Made by a program: the position numbers and the translations under genes
The notes under the pieces: model-generated
Told to the model about the DNA's origin: nothing
Databases searched by the model: none
The model's input: the letters and a program-made list of their open reading frames with translations, nothing else
Assembly: GCA_003482405.1 (NCBI GenBank)
Contig: DMZB01000014.1
Location: 1 to 16,045 of the forward strand
Origin: Lactobacillus sp.
GTDB taxonomy: Bacteria > Bacillota > Bacilli > Lactobacillales > Lactobacillaceae
DNA length: 16,045 bases
Direction of reading: 5' to 3'
Shown here: piece after piece, positions 6,146 through 12,571 of the stretch
How the letters are laid out: each line of letters begins with the position of its first letter
How positions within the stretch are numbered: position 1 is the stretch's first letter

Positions 6146-7510
6146 ATGGAAGAGACAAAGATAAAAGACAATTCTGTTAAACAATTATCTGACGGGTACT
6201 TATCCCGCACACCAATTTTCACATTCTTGTTGATATCGATGATTTTCCCGTTGTGGGGCGCAGCAGCGAGTTTGAATGATATCTTGATTACACAGTTTAA
6301 AACGGTCTTTCAGTTAAACGATTTGGCCACTGCCTTTGTTCAAAGTGCGTTTTATGGTGGTTATTTCTTGATTGCGATTCCGGCATCATTGGTCATTAAA
6401 AAGAGTTCATACAAATTTGCAATTATGATTGGGTTATTCGCCTACATCGTGGGTTGTGGGATGTTTTTCCCAGCTTCACGGATGGCCACATACAGCATGT
6501 TTCTGGTCGCTATTTTTGCCATTGCGATTGGTTTAAGCTTTTTGGAAACGGCTTGTGACACTTATTCATCCATGCTGGGACCGAAAAAGTCCGCTAACGC
6601 ACGGTTGAACTTCTCACAGACACTGGTTCCACTTGGTGACATGCTGGGGATCGTCTTAGGTAAATATCTGATTTTTGGTCACGGTGGCAACTTGTCTGAC
6701 AAGATGGCGCACATGGCACCGGCCGCACGCCAAGCTTACGGCGAAAAAATGCTACAACTGACTTTACAACCATATAAATATATCTTGGGCGTCTTGCTGA
6801 TTATTTTTGTCATCATTGCCTTCACAAAAATGCCAACTGCCAAAGCAGCGGCCGCGAATACTGAAGTGACCTCTGATGCCGATAGCAAAGCGGAAAAAGT
6901 GACACTTGGCGAAACGTTGAAGTATCTTTCACATAACAAACGTTACCAACGTGGGGTTATGGCACAGTTCTTTTACGTTGGGATGCAAACGACGGTCTGG
7001 TCATTTACCATTCGTTTGGCACTGAATTTAAATCATTCAATCAGTGATTCTGCCGCTTCGACGTTCATGATTTTCAGTTACGCAATGTGGTTCTTTGGAA
7101 AAGTGGTTGCCAACTGGTTGATGAACCGGTTCTCAATTACCCGTGTATTAACGATTTATTCATTCTTGGGGACGCTCTCATTGTTAGCCACATTCTTAAT
7201 TCCAAACATGACGGCCGTTTATACAGCCATTCTGGCTAGTTTCTTCTTCGGTCCAGAGTGGCCAACGATTTACGCGCATACCTTGGACACGGTCACTGAA
7301 AAGAAATACACGGAAACTTCTGGTGCAATTCTTGTCATGGCAATCATTGGTGGGGCGGTTATGCCACTACTTCAAGGTGCGGTTTCAGATTTAACGACCA
7401 TGCAATTTTCATTTATCGTACCGTTGATCTGCTTTATCATCGTGACGACGTACTTTTTCTTTGAACACCGTTACGAAATGGCACATCCAGAAACGGTTGC
7501 TGAACACTAA
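6146..7510 (+). CDS. MFS sugar transporter of the FucP family, probable ribose:H+ symporter
   Basis: A 454-residue membrane protein with about 12 hydrophobic segments and a cytoplasmic loop near residues 230-260. It matches the L-fucose:proton symporter family: FPLWGAAASLNDILITQF in helix 1, FVQSAFYGGYFLIAIPASL in helix 2, GLSFLETACDTYSS in helix 4, and ARLNFSQTL. The two acidic residues needed in FucP are conserved as Asp45 (LND) and Glu134 (LET). The FucP substrate-side motif ETAANP is changed to ETACDT, which fits another sugar. Lying between rbsD and rbsK it is the obvious ribose importer; neither an RbsACB ABC transporter nor RbsU is present. GGGAG upstream gives the start. Substrate is inferred from context. 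Confidence 0.85.
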   Translation: MEETKIKDNSVKQLSDGYLSRTPIFTFLLISMIFPLWGAAASLNDILITQFKTVFQLNDLATAFVQSAFYGGYFLIAIPASLVIKKSSYKFAIMIGLFAYIVGCGMFFPASRMATYSMFLVAIFAIAIGLSFLETACDTYSSMLGPKKSANARLNFSQTLVPLGDMLGIVLGKYLIFGHGGNLSDKMAHMAPAARQAYGEKMLQLTLQPYKYILGVLLIIFVIIAFTKMPTAKAAAANTEVTSDADSKAEKVTLGETLKYLSHNKRYQRGVMAQFFYVGMQTTVWSFTIRLALNLNHSISDSAASTFMIFSYAMWFFGKVVANWLMNRFSITRVLTIYSFLGTLSLLATFLIPNMTAVYTAILASFFFGPEWPTIYAHTLDTVTEKKYTETSGAILVMAIIGGAVMPLLQGAVSDLTTMQFSFIVPLICFIIVTTYFFFEHRYEMAHPETVAEH

Positions 7511-7604
7511 AAGCACGCGAAAGACTACTATTGTGTCACTGTTTTATGGTAAATTATTCATAGAACATGTGCGTGATTAATTATTGAAATTAAAGGGGAC
7601 AATT

Positions 7605-8525
7605 ATGGCGAATAAAGTCGTTGTATTAGGAAGTCTAAACATGGATTCCATTTTGCGGATTCCACGGTTGCCACTTGGCGGCGAAACAATGGAAATGAAT
7701 GATAAGAGTTCAGCACCTGGCGGAAAAGGGGCCAACCAAGCTGTTGCTGCTGCCCGTGCCGGTGCACAAACGTCATTTATCGGTAAAGTCGGCGCTGACG
7801 ATGCTGCTGAAGTCTTACGGGATGCGTTAAAGTCCGATGACATCAGCGTTGAACACGTGACGACAGATGACAAACGTGGTTCAGGTCAAGCCTTCATCTT
7901 GTTGCAAGAAAGCGGGCAAAACTCGATTCTTGTGTATGCCGGTTCCAACCAATCTTTAAGCAAGGCCGATGTGGATGCAGCCAAGGATGTCATTAAAGAC
8001 GCTGATTTCTTAATTTCCCAATTTGAAACACCAATTGAGACAACGACTTATGCGTTTGAATATGCCCAATCTGTTGGCGTAACCACCATCTTGAACCCAG
8101 CTCCGGCAATCCCAACGATTCCCGCTGACCTGTTGAAGGTAACTGATTTGATTGCACCAAACGAAACGGAATCAGCAACCATTACTGGTATCGAGGTGAC
8201 TGATGCAGCATCAATGTTGTTGAATGCTGCCAAGTTTGCCCAGATGGGTTGTAAAGAGCTGATCATCACAGTTGGTGCACGTGGTGCGTTTTACGCTAAC
8301 CAAAATGGCAGTGGTTTCGTCGATGCCTTCAAGGTTAAGGCTGTGGACACCACGGCTGCTGGGGACACGTTCCTTGGTGCCTTAAGCTCACAGTTGAAGC
8401 CAGACTTCAGTAACATGAAGGAAGCCATTACGTTTGCCAACCACGCCTCATCCATTACAGTACAACGTTTGGGAGCCCAACCTTCAATTCCAACTTTGGA
8501 TGAGATCAAGGCAGAATATAAATAA
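7605..8525 (+). CDS. rbsK: Ribokinase RbsK
   Basis: A 306-residue PfkB-family kinase that makes D-ribose 5-phosphate from D-ribose and ATP in the cytoplasm, feeding the pentose phosphate or phosphoketolase route. Both family signatures are seen: GGKGANQAVAAARAGAQTSF in the N-terminal third and AVDTTAAGDTFLGAL near the end, where the Asp of AAGD is the catalytic base; the second usually reads DTTGAGD, so Gly is Ala here, a common variant in ribokinases. LNMD near residue 12 and TILNPAPA and LIAPNETE also fit RbsK. GGGG at 7595-7598, six bases before the ATG at 7605, decides the start over a TTG at 7584. It is the last gene of the operon and runs into a long terminator. Confidence 0.95.
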   Translation: MANKVVVLGSLNMDSILRIPRLPLGGETMEMNDKSSAPGGKGANQAVAAARAGAQTSFIGKVGADDAAEVLRDALKSDDISVEHVTTDDKRGSGQAFILLQESGQNSILVYAGSNQSLSKADVDAAKDVIKDADFLISQFETPIETTTYAFEYAQSVGVTTILNPAPAIPTIPADLLKVTDLIAPNETESATITGIEVTDAASMLLNAAKFAQMGCKELIITVGARGAFYANQNGSGFVDAFKVKAVDTTAAGDTFLGALSSQLKPDFSNMKEAITFANHASSITVQRLGAQPSIPTLDEIKAEYK

Positions 8526-8562
8526 TAATGGTGGATCGTAGCGATTGAGCGAAGAACCATCT

Positions 8563-8604
8563 CGAAACGGATTTATGAGTGTTGACTCGTAGGTTCGTTT
8601 TTTT
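8563..8604 (+). terminator. Intrinsic terminator of the rbs operon
   Basis: AAACGG then ATTTATGAGT (8565-8580) pairs with ACTCGTAGGT then TCGTTT (8585-8600) around a GTTG loop, a 16-bp stem if G-U pairs are allowed, and a run of T continues to 8604. It ends the rbsD-transporter-rbsK message. Confidence 0.85.
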
Positions 8605-9142
8605 GTGCGGTTAGAAATAAAAACGGACTGTTTTGCGGATGTAAAAAATTGGAGTAAAAACCTTTATTCTGGAAGTCGTAATCAGCGTATAACCAAGTGC
8701 TTTCCGAGTTGATTTGTATCTGGTCATCTGGTCAAGCGGCTTTTATAAGAGACTGGTACATGCATTCGAATAATATTTTTGCATAAAAGCGTGGAAAGAA
8801 AATTTATTATGAGAATGCAAGTTAAAGCTGAAAAACGACGATCTTCTAAAGGCATAAGCGCAGTAAGGAATTTCCTATTCTAATTTAATTGCGTTACTAA
8901 CTAAAGAATCGCTCACGCAGTAGATAATGAGGAAGGTGCGCCGTCTATTCAACAGCTGATTGATGTTGGTCATCATAGCATGGTGCGTAAGAGGCATTAG
9001 CTAATTTATTATTCACAGTAGTTTTGTGGATAATGTTTTTTTAATTAGTGGCGTTGATTTGAAGACCATTTTCGTATGTTAAAAATGAGCCAAAAGGAAA
9101 AAGTCGAATCAATCTAGGAAAGATATTCTAATAGAGAATAAA
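8605..9142. other. Gene-free AT-rich stretch, possible gene remnant
   Basis: More than 500 bases hold no credible gene on either strand. The only trace of coding is an open run of 31 codons on the plus strand (about 8903-8998, ending TAG) that reads RIAHAVDNEEGAPSIQQLI followed by a short tail; it has a protein-like composition but no start codon, ribosome site or recognised family. A 24-codon frame from an ATG at 8809 is no better. It may be a decayed gene between the rbs operon and the GNAT gene. No transposon ends or repeats were found. Confidence 0.4.
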
Positions 9143-9151
9143 TGGTATAAT
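9143..9151 (+). promoter_or_regulatory. Extended -10 promoter giving a probable leaderless transcript
   Basis: TGGTATAAT (9143-9151) is a perfect extended -10 (TGn plus TATAAT); no -35 match is seen. The last base lies only five bases before the ATG at 9157, so the message would begin at or within a base or two of the start codon, leaving no ribosome site. Confidence 0.7.
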
Positions 9152-9156
9152 AACGT

Positions 9157-9585
9157 ATGAAAGAATATGGTCCTATTCATGATGTTCTTCTGCTTAAGAA
9201 TCTGAGTACTAAAGGATTTACATCCGGTTTTGACTGGCAATTTGAACTGCGCGAAAGACAAGTGATAGGTTTAAAAAACGACGGACAGTTAGCCGGTTTG
9301 ATATCATTTGAGCATTCAGAAGATTATACACATGTTGGTTTAATCGAAGTGGCGAAATCGTTTAGGTTAAAAGGATGTGGTGCAATTTTACTGTCACTTG
9401 TTATGCGTGAAGCGATTAGGAGACCCCACGATGGTGGATATGTTAATTTAAGAACTAAAACTAATGGTGTACAGCTATTTTATCTTCACATGGGTGCAAT
9501 GTGGATTGCACAAACAATGATTTTTACTCCTGATGTTAGTCAAAAAAATGTAGATAAGTATCTAGCGAAAGGATGGAACTTATGA
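9157..9585 (+). CDS. GNAT-family N-acetyltransferase, possible toxin of a two-gene module
   Basis: A 142-residue protein with a single GNAT fold. Motif A is clear: VGLIEVAKSFRLKGCGAILL, where Arg70-Leu-Lys-Gly73-Cys-Gly75 fits the R/Q-x-x-G-x-G/A loop that holds acetyl-CoA pyrophosphate. Motif B follows as TNGVQLFYLHMGA (102-114). The acceptor is unknown. GNAT toxins that acetylate aminoacyl-tRNA exist, but they pair with ribbon-helix-helix antitoxins that precede them; here the partner is an XRE-type protein that follows. The stop codon overlaps the next start as ATGA, so the two are coupled. The start ATG is five bases after a TATAAT box and has no ribosome site. Base composition is visibly more AT-rich than the rbs genes, suggesting acquisition. 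GNAT identity is secure; the toxin role is a guess. Confidence 0.72.
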   Translation: MKEYGPIHDVLLLKNLSTKGFTSGFDWQFELRERQVIGLKNDGQLAGLISFEHSEDYTHVGLIEVAKSFRLKGCGAILLSLVMREAIRRPHDGGYVNLRTKTNGVQLFYLHMGAMWIAQTMIFTPDVSQKNVDKYLAKGWNL

Positions 9586-10040
9586 TGAATGTTGAAGCGG
9601 CGAAAGAAAAAATCATTCAGTTGCACCAACGATTTGAGCAGTCATTTCCGAGCTCACCTGAATATAATCAAACTTCCAAAGAGCTAGATGCTCTTTACTA
9701 TGAGAATCTGAATATCAGAGAAGTTGTTCTTATCACCAAAAATCTAGGACATAAAGATACAATTGACGATGACGCAAAAATGATTGTTGCCGCCGCCAAT
9801 GGCGAAAATGTTGCTCAAGTCATGGGGCTGTCAGTTGAAGCACAGGCGGCCTACAAAATTTTGCACGCCCGTCTCAAAAAAGGGTGGACACAAACTGAAC
9901 TTGGCGAAAAAGTAGGGCTTAGCCAAAGCCAAGTGGCCAAAATTGAAACACTTCAGCAGATACCGGACGTGGGGATCTTCTCTAAATTGCTGACTGCGTT
10001 AAATACCAACATGAGCTTTGGCGTCCGTAGAACTGAATAA
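9582..10040 (+). CDS. XRE-family helix-turn-helix protein, possible antitoxin
   Basis: A 152-residue protein. Residues about 96-143 are a Cro/C1-type helix-turn-helix: ARLKKGWTQTELGEKVGLSQ, then SQVAKIETLQQIPDVGIFSK and LLTALNTNMSFG, much like HigA-type antitoxins. The first 90 residues are different, with a charged helical start and TIDDDAKMIVAAANGENVAQ, and are not recognised; they may bind the partner acetyltransferase. The ATG at 9582 overlaps the GNAT stop as ATGA, with AAAGGA eight bases upstream; a second ATG follows at 9585 and an ATG at 9573 lies inside the ribosome site. The frame continues with higher GC in its second half than in its first. Role as antitoxin and autoregulator is inferred from order and domain only. 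Confidence 0.7.
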   Translation: MMNVEAAKEKIIQLHQRFEQSFPSSPEYNQTSKELDALYYENLNIREVVLITKNLGHKDTIDDDAKMIVAAANGENVAQVMGLSVEAQAAYKILHARLKKGWTQTELGEKVGLSQSQVAKIETLQQIPDVGIFSKLLTALNTNMSFGVRRTE

Positions 10041-10049
10041 AAACGCTCG

Positions 10050-10065
10050 TTTGTCAAGTGACAAA
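10050..10065. promoter_or_regulatory. Perfect short palindrome after the XRE gene
   Basis: TTTGTCA and TGACAAA flank two central bases (AG). A two-base loop makes it a poor RNA hairpin and no T-run touches it, so a protein-binding site is more likely than a terminator. It lies between the XRE gene and the promoter of the first MarR gene; which protein would bind is unknown. Confidence 0.45.
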
Positions 10066-10131
10066 TATCCACCTTTTTTCTGGACGAGAGAAATGTATTC
10101 TCATAAAAGAGTGTTTACAATTTAATTGTTA

Positions 10132-10175
10132 TTGACCCACTGTTATTCTGCGTATAAACTAATTCTTAACTTAAC
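10132..10175 (+). promoter_or_regulatory. Promoter of the first MarR gene with tandem TTAAC half-sites
   Basis: TTGACC (10132-10137) and TATAAA (10153-10158) are spaced by 15 bases, short but usable. Seven bases after the -10 comes TTAACTTAAC (10166-10175), two direct copies of TTAAC. The same half-site occurs at almost the same distance after the -10 box of both WxL promoters, so a shared regulator, perhaps this MarR protein itself, is plausible. Confidence 0.45.
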
Positions 10176-10194
10176 AGAATTAGGGCGAAAAAAT

Positions 10195-10557
10195 ATGCAG
10201 AAAGATGTTTCTGAAAAAACACGAAAAGTACTTGAAGTTCTAACCCAGGAACAAAAGAAATTGACAATTACCAATTTATCTTTGCTGGCAACGGCAAAAT
10301 GTGACTTGACTGAGCTTTATATCTTAATGACAGCTGGAGCAACGGAAGACGGAATGAATGTGAAAGATTTGTCAGTGGGACTTGGTATCAGTACATCAGC
10401 GGTTTCGGTTCGTCTAAGCAAGTACATGAAGGTCGGATTAATTACCATCACGCAGTCACGAGATGATCGGCGCGTGAACTTGGTTCAAACGACGGCAGCT
10501 GGTGATGAAAAAGCTGCCGAGGGCATGCGTGCATTGGCCTATTATGAAAAACTGTAG
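10195..10557 (+). CDS. Small MarR-family transcriptional regulator
   Basis: A 120-residue winged helix-turn-helix protein. The MarR core is visible: MNVKDLSVGLGISTSAVSVR, then LSKYMKVGLITITQS and the wing SRDDRRVNLVQTTAAG, which matches the family pattern D.R....L.LT..G. It is shorter than the usual 140-150 residues, mainly because the C-terminal dimerisation helix is cut short. The ATG at 10195 is chosen because AGGG lies nine bases before it and the extra N-terminal codons from 10126 overlap the -35 and -10 boxes. It has its own terminator and stands just upstream of the WxL locus, which is a likely target. Its ligand is unknown. Confidence 0.72.
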   Translation: MQKDVSEKTRKVLEVLTQEQKKLTITNLSLLATAKCDLTELYILMTAGATEDGMNVKDLSVGLGISTSAVSVRLSKYMKVGLITITQSRDDRRVNLVQTTAAGDEKAAEGMRALAYYEKL

Positions 10558-10590
10558 GACGTAACTTAATGCTTATTAAATCGAAAAAAT

Positions 10591-10623
10591 CGATTCCTGT
10601 TACATATGCAGGAATCGCTTTTT
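10591..10623 (+). terminator. Intrinsic terminator of the first MarR gene
   Basis: CGATTCCTG (10591-10599) pairs with CAGGAATCG (10609-10617) around a nine-base loop, followed by CTTTTT. It separates the MarR gene from the WxL locus. Confidence 0.85.
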
Positions 10624-10727
10624 GTTTGGAGTAATAGTTCGGTATCGCTGATAACTTATGAATAATATTCGCATTTAATAGTATAAGAATTTAATTAATT
10701 CAATCCAAAGAAAATGCTTAATGTTTA

Positions 10728-10756
10728 TTGAAAGCACGATTCCCGTGCCCTATAAT
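10728..10756 (+). promoter_or_regulatory. Promoter of the first WxL gene
   Basis: TTGAAA (10728-10733) and TATAAT (10751-10756) are spaced by 17 bases. The spacer holds a perfect inverted repeat GCACG-ATTCC-CGTGC (10734-10748), which is absent from the second WxL promoter and may bind a further regulator. Confidence 0.8.
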
Positions 10757-10763
10757 TAATGCA

Positions 10764-10786
10764 GTTAATCGGTGTACCCAATTAAC
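10764..10786. promoter_or_regulatory. Operator-like inverted repeat, WxL copy 1
   Basis: GTTAAT (10764-10769), eleven bases, and ATTAAC (10781-10786) form an inverted repeat that begins seven bases after the -10 box, over the transcription start. The left arm continues as GTTAATCGG, identical to the arm at the second WxL promoter at the same distance from its -10. Confidence 0.6.
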
Positions 10787-10828
10787 CATTAGGTTGTCAA
10801 ACCAATATCATGGAGAGGAATGTTGACG

Positions 10829-10900
10829 ATGTTTGTACAAACAGAATTGTTATGTGTGACGCCTAGGTTGGTCGTCCTGAAGGAAAGCATTGTGGCATAA
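10829..10900 (+). CDS. Candidate leader peptide before the first WxL gene
   Basis: A 23-codon frame (MFVQTELLCVTP... ending ...ESIVA) starts at an ATG ten bases after GGAGAGG (10812-10818), a better ribosome site than that of the WxL gene itself. Its TAA (10898-10900) abuts the AAGGGTG that serves the WxL start at 10912, so ribosomes ending here would reach the next start directly. Translation is unproven; the length is short enough to arise by chance. Confidence 0.3.
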   Translation: MFVQTELLCVTPRLVVLKESIVA

Positions 10901-10911
10901 GGGTGATGAAA

Positions 10912-12261
10912 ATGAAGTTTTTGAAAACAAGTTGGCAACTACTGGCATTGGCAGGCGCGGTCACTTTTGCCTTGTCTGGAACTGGCATTGTTCACGCAGA
11001 TAATGCTTCCGGTCCTAACGTTGGTTCCAGTAGTCAGTTAACCGGCGTTTTAAGTAGTAGTGCGTCAAGTACTAATGGATCAAGTTCATTGAATTCGATG
11101 ACTGGCGGTGCAAGCGAATCCGGCGGTAGCTCAGTTAATGCAAATGACAGTTCAACTAATAACCAACAACATAGCCAGGTTATTACGGGGAGAAGTGTGG
11201 GCAGTTATAATGTTGAATATGATTTTGTAGACGAAACCGGTAAACAGTTGATAGGGCCAACTTCTAACTCTATTGGTCTTGGAACAGTAGCAATTCCTGT
11301 TGTGGCAAGACCATCTCTACCAGTGGGATATTTTTTGAATATCAGTAAATCTTACTATCTGGACGGTGCAAACAACAAGCATCCTTTATCAAGATGGCTT
11401 CCACTTAATCAGCTATCTAGTACTGCATTGCAGTACCTTACAGGTCAATATATTGCAATGGGTCTGAACACCCCTGGTGATGCTGGTAAGGACCCAACAA
11501 TAAATTACGGGTCAACGGTGAAATGGGTATTTGTTTACGTTCGTGATGCGACTCAGTTCACTTCGAAAGATGTCACAATCAAAATGGGCGATTCATTGCC
11601 TGACAAAATGGCATTAGTGGATAAATTCACGAATGCAAATGGTCAGACTGGGACAGCTGACCAAATTACTGCGGATTTTTCAAACGTTAATGTTAACAAG
11701 CCAGGTACCTATAGTGTTCCAATGACAGATAAAGATCCGTCATCAAACATGTCACACACGCAAACGTCCCATATCACTGTCGCTGGTGGTGGCACTTTAT
11801 CATTAGTGAGTGTTCCTGATTTGGTATTTGCTGACGCTACATTGGCACCGAATCAAGTTCATACACCGTTGATCAGCGCTAGTAGTCCCATAGTTGTGGA
11901 TGACGAACGCGGCACCGGCGCAGGATGGACACTAAACGTCAACGGGACTAATTTTGTTAATACTAGTGATTCATCTAAAACATTTGCCTCACATTTAGTA
12001 ATACCTGTTTCGACGGCAACTTTAACAGGGACAGGTGCGGCACCCACGGCGGGGTATGTGAACATTATTTCGAGTGGAAGTTCTGCTTACTTAACAAAGA
12101 TTATGAGTGCAGCCAAGGGAACAGGGGAAGGCGTTTGGAAAATGGATCTGAGCAGTTTGCTGAATAATCCTGTGGGGTCTCATCTAGCAATTTTAGGTAG
12201 CGAATATATTGGTCAGTACAAATCAACGCTGACTTGGACGCTTTCGGACGCGCCAGCTTAA
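10912..12261 (+). CDS. Large WxL-domain surface protein with MucBP-like and Ig-like regions
   Basis: A 449-residue exported protein. A signal peptide (1-29, hydrophobic core then GIVHA, cut before DNAS) is followed by a Ser/Asn/Gly-rich linker to about residue 90. Next comes a region starting YNVEYDFVDETGKQLIGP, the pattern of MucBP-type repeats, then an Ig-like segment (DVTIKMGDSLPDKM through KPGTYSVPMT, about 205-280). The C-terminal WxL domain covers about 285-449, with both motifs present: GAGWTL (Trp339) and YKSTLTWTLSDAP (Trp442). WxL domains bind peptidoglycan without covalent anchoring, so it should sit on the cell surface; adhesion is a likely role. ATG 10912 is chosen for the AAGGGTG before it and because the signal peptide starts there; GTG 10903 and ATG 10906 lie in that site. 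Confidence 0.88.
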   Translation: MKFLKTSWQLLALAGAVTFALSGTGIVHADNASGPNVGSSSQLTGVLSSSASSTNGSSSLNSMTGGASESGGSSVNANDSSTNNQQHSQVITGRSVGSYNVEYDFVDETGKQLIGPTSNSIGLGTVAIPVVARPSLPVGYFLNISKSYYLDGANNKHPLSRWLPLNQLSSTALQYLTGQYIAMGLNTPGDAGKDPTINYGSTVKWVFVYVRDATQFTSKDVTIKMGDSLPDKMALVDKFTNANGQTGTADQITADFSNVNVNKPGTYSVPMTDKDPSSNMSHTQTSHITVAGGGTLSLVSVPDLVFADATLAPNQVHTPLISASSPIVVDDERGTGAGWTLNVNGTNFVNTSDSSKTFASHLVIPVSTATLTGTGAAPTAGYVNIISSGSSAYLTKIMSAAKGTGEGVWKMDLSSLLNNPVGSHLAILGSEYIGQYKSTLTWTLSDAPA

Positions 12262-12325
12262 CAAAATTGAATTTGAAAAAAGAAACTTTCTAACTGTTTC
12301 CTGATGTAAAAACTACCAAAATATT

Positions 12326-12363
12326 CGATTAATTTATGCAGGTGCATAAGTTAATCGTTTTTT
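12326..12363 (+). terminator. Intrinsic terminator of the first WxL gene
   Basis: CGATTAA-T-TTATGCA (12326-12340) pairs with TGCATAA-G-TTAATCG (12343-12357) and six T follow (12358-12363). The stem arms contain TTAATCG, the same heptamer as in the WxL operators, which also recurs alone at 12446-12452. It shows that the two WxL genes are separate transcription units. Confidence 0.88.
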
Positions 12364-12472
12364 CGTTAGCAGCTGGGAACCGCGTCAATATAGGCACAGT
12401 GACTAATTAATTAAATTAATAAACTGAACTAAAATAGTTAAACAATTAATCGAAATAATAAGCAATAAATGA

Positions 12473-12502
12473 TTGAAAATAAGTAAATCAAGGAATTATA
12501 AT
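12473..12502 (+). promoter_or_regulatory. Promoter of the second WxL gene
   Basis: TTGAAA (12473-12478) and TATAAT (12497-12502) are spaced by 18 bases. Both boxes are identical to those of the first WxL promoter (spaced by 17 there). The stretch between the terminator and this promoter is very AT-rich and holds no other recognised feature. Confidence 0.8.
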
Positions 12503-12509
12503 AAATACG

Positions 12510-12531
12510 GTTAATCGGCATGCAGGTTAAC
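12510..12531. promoter_or_regulatory. Operator-like inverted repeat, WxL copy 2
   Basis: GTTAA (12510-12514) and TTAAC (12527-12531) form an inverted repeat starting seven bases after the -10 box. The left arm is GTTAATCGG (12510-12518), the same nine bases at the same distance as in copy 1. The arm spacing is 12 here and 13 there. This fits a repressor site over the transcription start. Confidence 0.6.
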
Positions 12532-12571
12532 TATTTTATAGTAAAATATTTGAACAAGGGAGATATGCATA

